Shown piece after piece: positions 1 through 12,399 of a DNA stretch of 64,000 bases. The notes under the pieces are model-generated. The model did no database searches. It was not told the DNA's origin and saw only the letters and a list, made by a program, of their open reading frames with translations. Position numbers and translations under genes: made by a program. The stretch's first letter is position 1, and each line of letters begins with the position of its first letter. Origin of the DNA: Procambarus clarkii (Eukaryota; Arthropoda; Malacostraca; Decapoda; Cambaridae); the NCBI RefSeq assembly GCF_040958095.1, contig NC_091156.1:22127427-22191426 (forward strand), read 5' to 3'.

Positions 1-480
1 GGGTATCTTCCACAGCAGCAGCAGCAGACGGGGTATCTTCCACAGCAGCAGCAGCAGACGGGGTATCTTCCACAGCAGCAGCAGCAGCAGCAGACGGGGT
101 ATCTTCCCCAGCAGCAGCAGACGGGGTATCTTCCACAGCAGCAGCAGCAACAGACGGGGTATCTTCCACAACAGCAGCAACAGACGGGGTATCTTCCACA
201 ACAGCAGCAACAGACGGGGTATCTTCCACAGCAGCAGCAGCAACAGACGGGGTATCTTCCACAACAGCAGCAACAGACGGGGTATCTTCCACAACAGCAG
301 CAACAGACGGGGTATCTTCCACAGCAGCAGCAGCAACAGACGGGGTATCTTCTCCAGCAGCAGCAGCAGACGGGGTATCTTCCACAACAGCAGCAAGAGA
401 CGGGGTATCTTCCACAGCAGCAGCAGAAACAGGCGGGGTATCGTCCACAACAACAGCAGCAGCGACAGGTCCAACAGTAG
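1..480. repeat. CAG-rich minisatellite, 27-36-bp units
   Basis: Fifteen tandem units of a GGGTATCTTCCA block followed by 4-7 CAG/CAA triplets and ACG. Unit lengths are all multiples of three. On the plus strand, frame 1 reads GYLPQQQQQT repeats without interruption from the window edge to a TAG at 478-480, so it could be the end of a glutamine-rich protein. However, the units contain no stop in any of the six frames, so an open frame here is weak evidence for coding. The last units diverge (GYLL, GYRP, RQVQQ), as is usual at the edge of an array. No start codon is visible because the array runs off the left side. Confidence 0.85.
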
Positions 481-640
481 AACCAGCATCTTTATCATTC
501 ACAGCCACAGATGGCCTGGCCATACGTGGACTGCTGTGTCTAAAGACGCCATGGCTTGGGGAGTAGGTCGGTGTGGCATTATTTTCAGGGCTTATTATTA
601 AAGTCACTATAGCCCGTTCTTGCAGTGTCTGAGCTAATTT
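481..640. other. Unique spacer, nothing recognised
   Basis: Single-copy sequence between two minisatellites. I see no ORF, RNA gene or repeat in it. Confidence 0.5.
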
Positions 641-3600
641 TCCACCCTCCCTACCCTTGACCACCTTCCCTACCCTCCACCACCTTCCCTACCCTTGACC
701 ACCTTCCCTACCCTTGACCACCTTCCCTACCCTCCACCACCTTCCCTACCCTTGACCACCTTCCCTACCCTTGACCACCTTCCCTACCCTTGACCACCTT
801 CCCTACCCTTGACCACGTTCCCTACCCTTCATCACCTTCCCTACCCTCCACCACCTTCCCTACCCTTGACCACCTTCCCTACCCTCCACCACCTTCCCTA
901 CCCTCCACCACCTTCCCTACCCTTGACCACCTTCCCTACCCTCCACCACCTTCCCTACCCTCCACCACCTTCCCTACCCTTGACCACCTTCCCTACCCTC
1001 CACCACCTTCCCTACCCTCCACCACCTTCCCTACCCTCGACCACCTTCCCTACCCTTGACCACCTTCCCTACCCTCCACCACCTTCCCTACCCTCCACCA
1101 CCTTCCCTACCCTCGACCACCTTCCCTACCCTTGACCACCTTCCCTACCCTTGACCACCTTCCCTACCCTTGACCACCTTCCCTACCCTTGACCACCTTC
1201 CCTACCCTTGACCACCTTCCCTACCCTTGACCACCTTCCCTACCCTTGACCACCTTCCCTACCCTTGACCACCTTCCCTACCCTTGACCACCTTCCCTAC
1301 CCTCCACCACCTTCCCTACCCTTGACCACCTTCCCTACCCTCCACCACCTTCCCTACCCTTGACCACCTTCCCTACCCTCCACCACCTTCCCTACCCTTG
1401 ACCACCTTCCCTACCCTCCACCACCTTCCCTACCCTTGACCACCTTCCCTACCCTCCACCACCTTCCCTACCCTTGACCACCTTCCCTACCCTTGACCAC
1501 CTTCCCTACCCTCCACCACCTTCCCTACCCTTGACCACCTTCCCTACCCTCCACCACCTTCCCTACCCTTGACCACCTTCCCTACCCTTGACCACCTTCC
1601 CTACCCTTCACCACCTTCCCTACCCTCCACCACCTTCCCTACCCTCCACCACCTTCCCTACCCTCGACCACCTTCCCTACCCTTGACCACCTTCCCTACC
1701 CTCCACCACCTTCCCTACCCTCCACCACCTTCCCTACCCTTGACCACCTTCCCTACCCTCCACCACCTTCCCTACCCTTGACCACCTTCCCTACCCTTGA
1801 CCACCTTCCCTACCCTTGACCACCTTCCCTACCCTTGACCACCTTCCCTACCCTTCACCACCTTCCCTACCCTCCACCACCTTCCCTACCCTCCACCACC
1901 TTCCCTACCCTTGACCACCTTCCCTACCCTTGACCACCTTCCCTACCCTCCACCACCTTCCCTACCCTCGACCACCTTCCCTACCCTTGACCACCTTCCC
2001 TACCCTCCACCACCTTCCCTACCCTTCACCACCTTCCCTGCCCTCCACCACCTTCCCTACCCTTGACCACCTTCCCTACCCTTGACCACCTTCCCTACCC
2101 TCCACCACCTTCCCTACCCTCCACCACCTTCCCTACCCTCCACCACCTTCCCTACCCTTGACCACCTTCCCTACCGTTGACCACCTTCCCTACCCTCCAC
2201 CACCTTCCCTACCCTTCACCACCTTCCCTACCCTCCACCACCTTCCCTACCCTCCACCACCTTCCCTACCCTTCACCACCTTCCCTACCCTCCACCACCT
2301 TCCCTACCCTTGACCACCTTCCCTACCCTTGACCACCTTCCCTACCCTCCACCACCTTCCCTACCCTTCACCACCTTCCCTACCCTCCACCACCTTCCCT
2401 ACCCTCCACCACCTTCCCTACCCTTCACCACCTTCCCTACCCTCCACCACCTTCCCTACCCTCCACCACCTTCCCTACCCTTGACCACCTTCCCTACCCT
2501 TGACCACCTTCCCTACCCTTGACCACCTTCCCTACCCTTCACCACCTTCCCTACCCTTCACCACCTTCCCTACCCTTGACCACCTTCCCTACCCTTGACC
2601 ACCTTCCCTACCCTTCACCACCTTCCCTACCCTTGACCACCTTCCCTACCCTTCACCACCTTCCCTACCCTTCACCACCTTCCCTACCCTTGACCACCTT
2701 CCCTACCCTTGACCACCTTCCCTACCCTTCACCACCTTCCCTACCCTTGACCACCTTCCCTACCCTTGACCACCTTCCCTACCCTTCACCACCTTCCCTA
2801 CCCTTCACCACCTTCCCTACCCTTGACCACCTTCCCTACCCTTGACCACCTTCCCTACCCTTGACCACCTTCCCTACCCTTGACCACCTTCCCTACCCTT
2901 GACCACCTTCCCTACCCTTGACCACCTTCCCTACCCTTCACCACCTTCCCTACCCTTGACCACCTTCCCTACCCTTCACCACCTTCCCTACCCTTGACCA
3001 CCTTCCCTACCCTTCACCACCTTCCCTACCCTTGACCACCTTCCCTACCCTTGACCACCTTCCCTACCCTTCACCACCTTCCCTACCCTTGACCACCTTC
3101 CCTACCCTTCACCACCTTCCCTACCCTTGACCACCTTCCCTACCCTTGACCACCTTCCCTACCCTTCACCACCTTCCCTACCCTTCACCACCTTCCCTAC
3201 CCTTGACCACCTTCCCTACCCTTCACCACCTTCCCTACCCTTGACCACCTTCCCTACCCTTGACCACCTTCCCTACCCTTCACCACCTTCCCTACCCTTG
3301 ACCACCTTCCCTACCCTTCACCACCTTCCCTACCCTTCACCACCTTCCCTACCCTTCACCACCTTCCCTACCCTTGACCACCTTCCCTACCCTTCACCAC
3401 CTTCCCTACCCTTGACCACCTTCCCTACCCTTGACCACCTTCCCTACCCTTCACCACCTTCCCTACCCTTCACCACCTTCCCTACCCTTCACCACCTTCC
3501 CTACCCTTCACCACCTTCCCTACCCTTCACCACCTTCCCTACCCTTCACCACCTTCCCTACCCTTCACCACCTTCCCTACCCTTGACCACCTTCCCTACC

Positions 3601-6034
3601 CTTGACCACCTTCCCTACCCTTCACCACCTTCCCTACCCTTGACCACCTTCCCTACCCTTGACCACCTTCCCTACCCTTCACCACCTTCCCTACCCTTCA
3701 CCACCTTCCCTACCCTTCACCACCTTCCCTACCCTTCACCACCTTCCCTACCCTTCACCACCTTCCCTACCCTTCACCACCTTCCCTACCCTTGACCACC
3801 TTCCCTACCCTTGACCACCTTCCCTACCCTTGACCACCTTCCCTACCCTTCACCACCTTCCCTACCCTTCACCACCTTCCCTACCCTTCACCACCTTCCC
3901 TACCCTTGACCACCTTCCCTACCCTTCACCACCTTCCCTACCCTTCACCACCTTCCCTACCCTTGACCACCTTCCCTACCCTTCACCACCTTCCCTACCC
4001 TTCACCACCTTCCCTACCCTTCACCACCTTCCCTACCCTTCACCACCTTCCCTACCCTCCACCACCTTCCCTACCCTCGACCACCTTCCCTACCCTTCAC
4101 CACCTTCCCTACCCTTCACCACCTTCCCTACCCTTGACCACCTTCCCTACCCTTCACCACCTTCCCTACCCTTCACCACCTTCCCTACCCTTCACCACCT
4201 TCCCTACCCTTCACCACCTTCCCTACCCTTGACCACCTTCCCTACCCTTCACCACCTTCCCTACCCTTCACCACCTTCCCTACCCTTCACCACCTTCCCT
4301 ACCCTTCACCACCTTCCCTACCCTTCACCACCTTCCCTACCCTTCACCACCTTCCCTACCCTTCACCACCTTCCCTACCCTTGACCACCTTCCCTACCCT
4401 TCACCACCTTCCCTACCCTTCACCACCTTCCCTACCCTTGACCACCTTCCCTACCCTTGACCACCTTCCCTGCCCTTGACCACCTTCCCTACCCTTCACC
4501 ACCTTCCCTACCCTTCACCACCTTCCCTACCCTTCACCACCTTCCCTACCCTTGACCACCTTCCCTGCCCTTGACCACCTTCCCTACCCTTCACCACCTT
4601 CCCTACCCTTCACCACCTTCCCTACCCTTCACCACCTTCCCTACCCTTGACCACCTTCCCTACCCTTCACCACCTTCCCTACCCTTCACCACCTTCCCTA
4701 CCCTTCACCACCTTCCCTACCCTTCACCACCTTCCCTACCCTTGACCACCTTCCCTACCCTTCACCACCTTCCCTACCCTTGACCACCTTCCCTACCCTT
4801 CACCACCTTCCCTACCCTTGACCACCTTCCCTACCCTTCACCACCTTCCCTACCCTTGACCACCTTCCCTACCCTTCACCACCTTCCCTACCCGTCACCA
4901 CCTTCCCTACCCTCCACCACCTTCCCTACCCTTCACCACCTTCCCTACCCTTCACCACCTTCCCTACCCTTCACCACCTTCCCTACCCTTCACCACCTTC
5001 CCTACCCTTCACCACCTTCCCTACCCTTGACCACCTTCCCTACCCTTCACCACCTTCCCTACCCTTGACCACCTTCCCTACCCTTCACCACCTTCCCTAC
5101 CCTTGACCACCTTCCCTACCCTTCACCACCTTCCCTACCCTTGACCACCTTCCCTACCCTTGACCACCTTCCCTACCCGTCACAACCTTCCCTACCCTCC
5201 ACCACCTTCCCTACCCTTCACCACCTTCCCTACCCTTGACCACCTTCCCTACCCTTCTCCACCTTCCCTACCCTTGACCACCTTCCCTACCCTTCACCAC
5301 CTTCCCTACCCTTCACCACCTTCCCTACCCTTCACCACCTTCCCTACCCTTCACCACCTTCCCTACCCTTCACCACCTTCCCTACCCTTCACCACCTTCC
5401 CTACCCTTCCCCACCTTCCCTACCCTTCACCTCCTTCCCTACCCGTCACCACCTTCCCTACCCTTACCCACCTTCCCTACCCTTCACCACCTTCCCTACC
5501 CTTCACCACCTTCCCTACCCTTCACCACCTTCCCTACCCTTGACCACCTTCCCTACCCTTCACCACCTTCCCTACCCTTGACCACCTTCCCTACCCTTCA
5601 CCACCTTCCCTACCCTTCACCACCTTCCCTACCCTTCACCACCTTCCCTACCCTTCACCACCTTCCCTACCCTTCACCACCTTCCCTACCCTTCACCACC
5701 TTCCCTACCCTTCACCACCTTCCCTACCCTTCACCACCTTCCCTACCCTTCCCCACCTTCCCTACCCTTCACCTCCTTCCCTACCCGTCACCACCTTCCC
5801 TACCCTTACCCACCTTCCCTACCCTTCACCACCTTCCCTACCCTTCACCACCTTCCCTACCCTTACCCACCTTCCCTACCCATCACCACCTTTTCTGCCC
5901 TTCACCACCTTCCCTACCCTTACCCACCTTCCCTACCCTTACCCACCTTCCCTACCCTTCACCACCTTCCCTACCCTTCACCACCTTCCCTACCCTTCAC
6001 CACCTTCCCTATTCGTCACCACCTTCCCTACCAA
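641..6034. repeat. 19-bp minisatellite array (about 280 copies)
   Basis: The unit is CCACCTTCCCTACCCTTGA, with variants at the end of the unit: TTGA, TTCA, TCCA and rarer TCGA. Because 19 is not a multiple of three, every frame reads the same 19-residue cycle (TTFPTLHHLPYPSPPSLPF-like), so the long open frames are by-products. TCCA variants are common from 641 to about 2500. From about 2520 TTCA and TTGA dominate. From about 5160 point variants increase (CCGTCAC, CTTACCC). The array ends at the piggyBac remnant. The complementary strand is G-rich (GGGTAGGGAAGGTGG). The same unit recurs in opposite orientation at 61587-62440. Confidence 0.97.
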
Positions 6035-6053
6035 CATAGTGTGAGAAACACGT

Positions 6054-6650
6054 TCATCTCGACGATTGTATCCTTCCATCGCGTGAGGCAGGTAATATGC
6101 CGCCGTCTATGAGGGTGTGGGCGTACGTGTTTGTCTCGGTCACAAGATGGGTCATGAAGACATTGTCAAAATATGCCTGGACATATTCCATGTCCGCCAT
6201 ATCATCACTGGTATACGGGAATAAAGCTGTAACACCAACTTCGGTATCATCAAACGTTGGTATTTGAGGGACAAATGTGGCGTAATTCTCCCACACAAGT
6301 ACACCAGGGGTGTACTTGTGAGGGAGTTGGCCGTGGTGTTGGCGCCAACACCACGGCCAACACCACCACAGGCACCAAAACCACGGCTACTTCGTCTGCT
6401 GCTGCTGCTGGAGCTGCATGAGGGTATGCTTAGCGCTGGGGCAGATTTCCGTACCGTAGGCCTACCACGAACACCTGATGTTGAGGGCCCACTATCGTCA
6501 TGCTGGGAGACACGCTGCCGGCTGCCTCGACGTGTTGCTGTGGCAGCAAAACCCCGCCTGGTACCACCTCCACTGCTTGTACTCGGGTCGTCTACACTAC
6601 TCGTGTGGACGCTGGGCATGCTGGGATTGTTTTTTAAGATGGCAGCGATC
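6054..6650 (-). pseudogene. piggyBac-like transposase, N-terminal remnant
   Basis: The frame 6296 to 6054 contains PTFDDTEVGVTA, then DMEYVQAYFDNVFMTHLVTETNTYA. This resembles the start of the piggyBac/PGBD transposase domain, where a short phenylalanine-rich stretch is followed by V.ETNRYA. A second frame, 6652 to about 6320, supplies a serine/arginine-rich disordered head (DDPSTSSGGGTRRG) like those preceding piggyBac domains. The two frames are offset, and the break falls at the palindromes 6294-6361. The catalytic DDD residues would lie further downstream and are absent, because the 19-bp array begins right after the fragment. The remnant is non-functional. Family assignment rests on a short motif and is moderate. 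Confidence 0.6.
6294..6361. repeat. Two adjacent palindromes
   Basis: CACAAGTACACC (6294-6305) and its reverse complement (6309-6320) form a 12-bp stem with a 3-nt loop. Five bases later, 6326-6361 is a perfect 36-bp palindrome with no loop, centred on GGCGCC. Both lie where the piggyBac reading frame breaks. Confidence 0.9.
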
Positions 6651-6689
6651 ATTGGGGTCCCCAGCCATCCATTCCATACCCGCGTCCCC

Positions 6690-7146
6690 GTGGTTTCGAT
6701 TTCGCTCTGGCATTTTCGCCTATACTGCAGACATCAGTAAAGTTTTTTTAAGAGTAGGCTTGCAAGAAGCGGATCGTGACTTTACTAAATTTCTCTGGGT
6801 AAAGGATCTGCAAGATCCTAATAGTGACGTCATCATCTACCGGATTGCTTCAGTATTATTTGGAGCCATATCTTCTACATTTTCACCCCAAGCTACTTTG
6901 GACACTCATCTGACACAATCTAAGAGTTCCTATAAGGCTGAAATTAGTAACAATCTGTACGTTGACAACTTCCAGGGAACAACTAATGATGAAAATAAAT
7001 TAGTAGAAATTTATCATGAGGCTAATCGTGAACTGTTAGGGGCCAATATGCCTTTGCAATCATGGGACTCTAATAGCCAACAATTAAACCAGATAATCGA
7101 GAAAGAATTTCACGACTATCAAGTACCTAATAAATTAAGGTTCTAG
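6690..7146 (+). pseudogene. BEL/Pao retrotransposon: reverse transcriptase
   Basis: The frame shows the BEL/Pao RT signature ADISKVFLRVGLQEADRDF then TKFLW, followed by YRIASVLFGA and QATLDTHL. The metal-binding motif is YVDN at 6958-6969, where YVDD is canonical. The fragment starts inside the fingers/palm region around 6690. It ends in a frameshift just before a TAG at 7144-7146: the GMEWNTA continuation is in another frame. Gag, protease and the N-terminal part of RT are missing. This was the polymerase of an LTR retrotransposon and is now dead. Confidence 0.85.
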
Positions 7147-7382
7147 GCATGGAATGGAACACGGCTATTGACGAGATGAATGTCAAATCAGTGCGAACTA
7201 ATCAATCACCCCTAGCCATGAGAAAATTACTCACATATGTCAATCAACCATTTAACCCTGATATGGGCTTGCTTAGTCCCATTTTAATTAGGGGCAAACT
7301 CCTCGTGCAGGAGTACTGGCAGAAAAATATGGGTTGGGATGGTCCGTTACCAATGGAGCTGCAAGACAAGTGGCAGATTTAA
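7137..7382 (+). pseudogene. BEL/Pao pol: RT thumb/connector region
   Basis: Continues the upstream RT in a shifted frame. It carries MEWNTAIDEMNVKSV and then DMGLLSPILIRGKLLVQEYW with KNMGWDGPLP. This corresponds to the conserved D.LGLLSP...K.L.Q..W....WD.P motif of the Pao region (the family labelled Peptidase_A17 in Pfam). It stops at TAA 7380-7382, after which the RNase H frame begins in another register. A small insertion near 7383-7430 probably caused the shift. Confidence 0.8.
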
Positions 7383-7860
7383 CTGCCATTTCAGTTAAAC
7401 TATGTTTAACTGTGGATTTCAATACACTAAGTGTTCTGAAATTTCCACGTAACGCCTTACGACAGAACTTACCCACTAATTTACATGTGCTCTGCGATGC
7501 CTCAGGTAAAGCATATGGCGCAGTAGCCTATTTAGTTAACACACAACAGTCATTTCTACTTCAAAGGCAAGGGTGGCCCCAATTAAAAAGAGGTCCTTAC
7601 CCCAAATGGAGTTAACTGCCTTATTAGTAGGAGTAAGGTTGGCTCATTGACTGGCTAAGATACTCAGCAATATTCACTTTGGTGAGATCGTAGTGTGGTC
7701 AGACAATGAGGCAGTCTTACAATGGGTAAGAAATAATAATAACAAAACTCCCTACGTTAGCAATCGAGTTAGGGAAATACATGAACTATCTGTTGGATAT
7801 AAATTGAGACATGTCCCTACTAAGGACAATCCAGCCGATTACCCATCAAGAGGTTTAACA
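7383..7860 (+). pseudogene. BEL/Pao pol: RNase H domain
   Basis: RNase H degrades the RNA strand of the RNA/DNA hybrid. Its acidic residues can be followed through three reading frames: LHVLCDASGKAYGAVAYL near 7480-7540, then the PQMELTALLVGVRLA block near 7600-7650, then VWSDNEAVLQWV near 7693-7730. A HVPTKDNPADYPSRG motif closes the domain near 7810-7850. A frameshift near 7560 and a TGA near 7648 break the ORF, while the catalytic D, E and D are still readable. Confidence 0.8.
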
Positions 7861-8512
7861 CTAAAACAGTTAGTTAAGGCTCAGATGAGGTTTAATAGAC
7901 CCCCATGGCTGATTAGTGGTCAGTGGCCTAAACAAAAGCCACAAGTCATAGTGACCAACATCACTACACCCACGGTGGATCCTGAACCTCCTGAATGGAT
8001 GATCTCAGATAATGGGTCAAATTTTGTGGCCGGAGAAGCCCCGAGTCCCTCGCACTTAATTCATGGTAGTCTTCTGAGCCTTCTAATATCTCTGGCAGAC
8101 GAGGATCCAGCTGACCCTTCACATGTTTCCCCATGACTTGGTGGAAAGTGTTAAACATCTTTCAGGGGTAATAGAGAAGTGGCATAAAATATGGACTCGT
8201 GAATACCTCACCGCTCTGAGAGAATACCATTATGGAGCTACGAGCCCCTATTATAAAGTTCAATTGAAACTAGGAGATCCAGTCCTAGTCGACAGTGACG
8301 GACCCAGGTCAGATTAGCCTATAGGCAAGACTGTCGATGTCCACCCAGATCGCCAAGGCATCCTGCGAATAGTAAAGGTACAGTGTCGAGGCACTACGAC
8401 CTTGAAAACACTGGAAAAGTTGGTACCTCTAGAATTAGCTGAACATGAATGTTCAACCGAGTCAACTTTACCCCAAGTTTCAGAAGACAGAGAACTGTTC
8501 AACAGAGCATAG
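7861..8512 (+). pseudogene. BEL/Pao pol: internally deleted integrase and C-terminus
   Basis: After the RNase H end, the frame reads through a linker (TTPTVDPEPP) and jumps to WMISDNGSNFVAGE, the block around the second Asp of the integrase DDE triad. It then jumps again to SPSHLIHG. The zinc-binding domain, first Asp and Glu are gone, so two internal deletions are inferred. From 8123 the C-terminal region continues (VIEKWHKIWTREYLTALRE, GDPVLV). A TAG at 8315-8317 interrupts it, and the same frame resumes with HPDRQGILRIVKVQCRGTTTLKTLEKLVPLEL to a TAG at 8510-8512. Confidence 0.75.
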
Positions 8513-8935
8513 GACCATCTACAGTCGCTGCTCAAAAATGTAAATTGTAACTTCAACAATACTTTAATTCTTAATAATTGTAATTAATTTATCATTCGAT
8601 TTTGAATCGATCATGATGATAGAGTGATGTAACCGTAACTGAACAGTTATAAGTCACTATGACCCTAGACAGTGACCCCACTGTGGATTCGAAGTCGTCT
8701 TGAGCTTAAATGACACAATCAGATTAAATTTATAATCTAATTTCATGTTGAACACAGCATATACATATATACCATCTATTTTTGAATATTTCTGAGTTTA
8801 CAGATTCATTCTGTGACTGAGTAATTTAACCCTAACACGTCATAAAGACACAGTCACATATCTACTGTAGATTTAGAAATTCTTATTTTAGATGATGTAA
8901 AACTTTAGTGTTATTACATTTAATGTTATAACATT
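8513..8935. other. AT-rich non-coding flank of the BEL/Pao remnant
   Basis: Follows the pol stop directly, so the 3' untranslated region and/or 3' LTR would be expected here. I could not define a polypurine tract, LTR ends or a target-site duplication. No ORF of note. Confidence 0.4.
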
Positions 8936-9045
8936 CCCAGGTGATCCTGGGATGTGCGGGGAAGGAGGGGCAGGAGGGGTGGTCCTGGGATATGCGGGTG
9001 GCAGGAGAGGTGGTCCTGGGATGTGTGGGGTGGCCGGAGGTGTGG
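8936..9045. repeat. Short G-rich imperfect repeat, three copies
   Basis: Three imperfect copies of GGTCCTGGGATGTGCGGG with G-rich tails, about 30-40 bp apart, between the BEL/Pao flank and the large array. The sequence up to 9140 is otherwise unique. Confidence 0.6.
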
Positions 9046-12000
9046 TAGACAGCTTCCTGGTAGTAACAAGATACTCGCTGCCGGAGACAACTTGGGCAGA
9101 AGCCGCTCAAGATCTCTGAGACTGCTTGGTTCCCGCTCCTGACCTGGCCCCCATGTTTATGTTGTGTACTGTGACCTGCCCCCATGTTTATGTTGTGTAC
9201 TGTGACCTGCCCCCATGTTGTGTACTGTGACCTGCCCCCATGTTGGGTACTGTGACCTGCCCCCATGTTGTGTACTGTGACCTGCCCCCATGTTGTGTAC
9301 TGTGACCTGCCCCCATGTTGTGTACTGTGACCTGCCCCCATGTTGTGTACTGTGACCTGCCCCCATGTTGTGTACTGTGACCTGCCCCCATGTTGTGTAC
9401 TGTGACCCGCCCCCATGTGTACTGTAACCTGCCCCCATGTTGTGTACTGTGACCTGCCCCCATGTTGTGTACTGTGACCTGCCCCCATGTTGTGTACTGT
9501 GACCTGCCCCCATGTTGTGTACTGTGACCTGCCCCATGTTGTGTACTGTGACCTGCCCCCATGTTGTGTACTGTGACCTGCCCCCATGTTGTGTACTGTG
9601 ACCTGCCCCATGTTGTGTACTGTGACCTGCCCCCATGTTGTGTACTGTGACCTGCCCCCATGTTTATGTTGTGTACTGTGACCTGCCCCCATGTTTATGT
9701 TGTGTACTGTGACCTGCCCCCATGTTTATGTTGTGTACTGTGACCTGCCCCATGTTGTGTACTGTGACTTGCCCCATGTTGTGTACTGTGACCTGCCCCA
9801 TGTTTATGTTGTGTACTGTGACCTGCCCCATGTTCATGTTGTGTACTGTGACCTGCACCCCATGTTTATGTTGTGTACTGTGACCTGGCCCCATGTTGTG
9901 TACTGTGACCTGGCCCATGTTTATGTTGTGTACTGTGACCTGCCCCCATGTTGTGTACTGTGACCTGCCCCCATGTTTATGTTGTGTACTGTGACCTGCC
10001 CCCATGTTGTGTACTGTGACCTGCCCCCATGTTTATGTTGTGTACTGTGACCTGGCCCCATGTTTATGTTGTGTACTGTGACCTGCCCCCATGTTGTGTA
10101 CTGTGACCTGGCCCCATGTTTATGTTGTGTACTGTGACCTGGCCCATGTTTATGTTGTGTACTGTGACCTGCCCCCATGTTTATGTTGTGTACTGTGACC
10201 TGGCCCATGTTGTGTACTGTGACCTGTCCCATGTTTGTGTTGTGTACTGTGTCCTGGCCCATGTTGTGTACTGTGACCAAGCCCCATGTTCTGTACTGTG
10301 ACCTGTCCCATGTTTATGTTGTGTACTGTGACCTGCCCCCATGTTTATGTTGTGTACTGTGACCTGCCCCCATGTTGTGTACTGTGACCTGCCCCCATGT
10401 TCATGTTGTGTACTGTGACCTGCACCCCATGTTTATGTTGTGTACCGTGACCTGCCCCCATGTTGTGTACTGTGACCTGCCCCATGTTTATGTTGTGTAC
10501 TGTGACCTGCCCCATGTTTATGTTGTGTACTGTGACCTGCCCCCATGTTGTGTACTGTGACCTGCCCCCATGTTGTGTACTGTGACCTGCCCCATGTTTG
10601 TTGTGTACTGTGACCTGCCCCATGTTTATGTTGTGTACTGTGACCTGCCCCATGTGTACTGTGACCTGCCCCATGTTGTGTACTGTGACCTGCCCCATGT
10701 TTATGTTGTGTACTGTGACCTGCCCCCATGTTTATGTTGTGTACTGTGACCTGCACCCCATGTTTATGTTGTGTACTGTGACCTGCCCCCATGTTTATGT
10801 TGTGTACTGTGACCTGCCCCATGTGTACTGTGACCTGCCCCATGTTGTGTACTGTGACCTGCCCCCATGTTTATGTTGTGTACTGTGACCTGCCCCCATG
10901 TTTATGTTGTGTACTGTGACCTGCCCCCATGTTTATGTTGTGTACTGTGACCTGCCCCCATGTTTATGTTGTGTACTGTGACCTGCCCCATGTTGTGTAC
11001 TGTGACCTGCCCCCATGTTTATGTTGTGTACTGTGACCTGCCCCCATGTTTATGTTGCGTACTGTGACCTGCACTCCATGTTTATGTTGTGTACTGTGAC
11101 GTGGCCCCATGTTGTGTACTGTGACCTGGCCCACGTTTATGTTGTGTACTGTGACCTGCCCCCATGTTGTGTACTGTGACCTGCCCCCATGTTTATGTTG
11201 TGTACTGTGACCTGCCCCCATGTTTATGTTGTGTACTGTGACCTGCCCCCATGTTTATATTGTGTACTGTGTCCTGGCCCATGTTGTGTACTGTGACCTG
11301 GCCCCCATGTTTATGTTGTGTACTGTGTCCTGGCCCATGTTGTGTACTGTGACCTGGCCCCCATGTTTATATTGTGTACTGTGACCTGTCCCATGTATAT
11401 GTTGTGTACTGTGACCTGCCCCCACGTTTATGTTATGTACTGTGACCTGCCCCATGTTGTGTACTGTGACCTGTCCCCATGTTTATGTTGTGTACTGTGA
11501 CCTGCCCCATGTTGTGTACTGTGACCTGTCCCCATGTTGTGTACTGTGACCTGTCCCCATGTTTATGTTGTGTACTGTGACCTGCCCCCATGTTTATGTT
11601 GTGTACTGTGACCTGCCCCATGTTGTGTACTGTGACCTGTCCCCATGTTGTGTACTGTGACCTGTCCCCATGTTTATGTTGTGTACTGTGACCTGCCCCA
11701 TGTTTATGTTGTGTACTGTGACCTGTCCCATGTTTGTGTTGTGTACTTGTGTCCTGGCCCATGTTGTGTACTGTGACCAAGCCCCATGTTCTGTACTGTG
11801 ACCTGTCCCATGTTTATGTTGTGTACTGTGACCTGCCCAATGTTTATGTTGTGTACTGTGACCTGCCCCATGTGTACTGTGACCTGCCCCATGTTGTGTA
11901 CTGTGACCTGCCCCATGTTTATGTTGTGTACTGTGACCTGCCCCCATGTTTATGTTGTGTACTGTGACCTGCACCCCATGTTTATGTTGTGTACTGTGAC

Positions 12001-12399
12001 CTGCCCCCATGTTTATGTTGTGTACTGTGACCTGCCCCATGTGTACTGTGACCTGCCCCATGTTGTGTACTGTGACCTGCCCCCATGTTTATGTTGTGTA
12101 CTGTGACCTGCCCGTATGTTTATGTTGTGTACTGTGACCTGCCCCCATGTTGTGTACTGTGACCTGCCCCCATGTTTATGTTGTGTACTGTGACCTGCCC
12201 CCATGTTGTGTACTGTGACCTGCCCCCATGTTTATGTTGTGTACTGTGACCTGGCCCCATGTTTATGTTGTGTACTGTGACCTGCCCCCATGTTGTGTAC
12301 TGTGACCTGGCCCCATGTTTATGTTGTGTACTGTGACCTGGCCCCATGTTGTGTACTGTGACCTGCCCCCATGTTTATGTTGTGTACTGTGACCTGCCC

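Noticed and set aside
790..6039. Open frames reading TTFPTLHHLPYP repeats
   Set aside because: The 19-bp unit has no stop in these frames and cycles through all three frames, so the ORFs follow from the repeat and are not genes.
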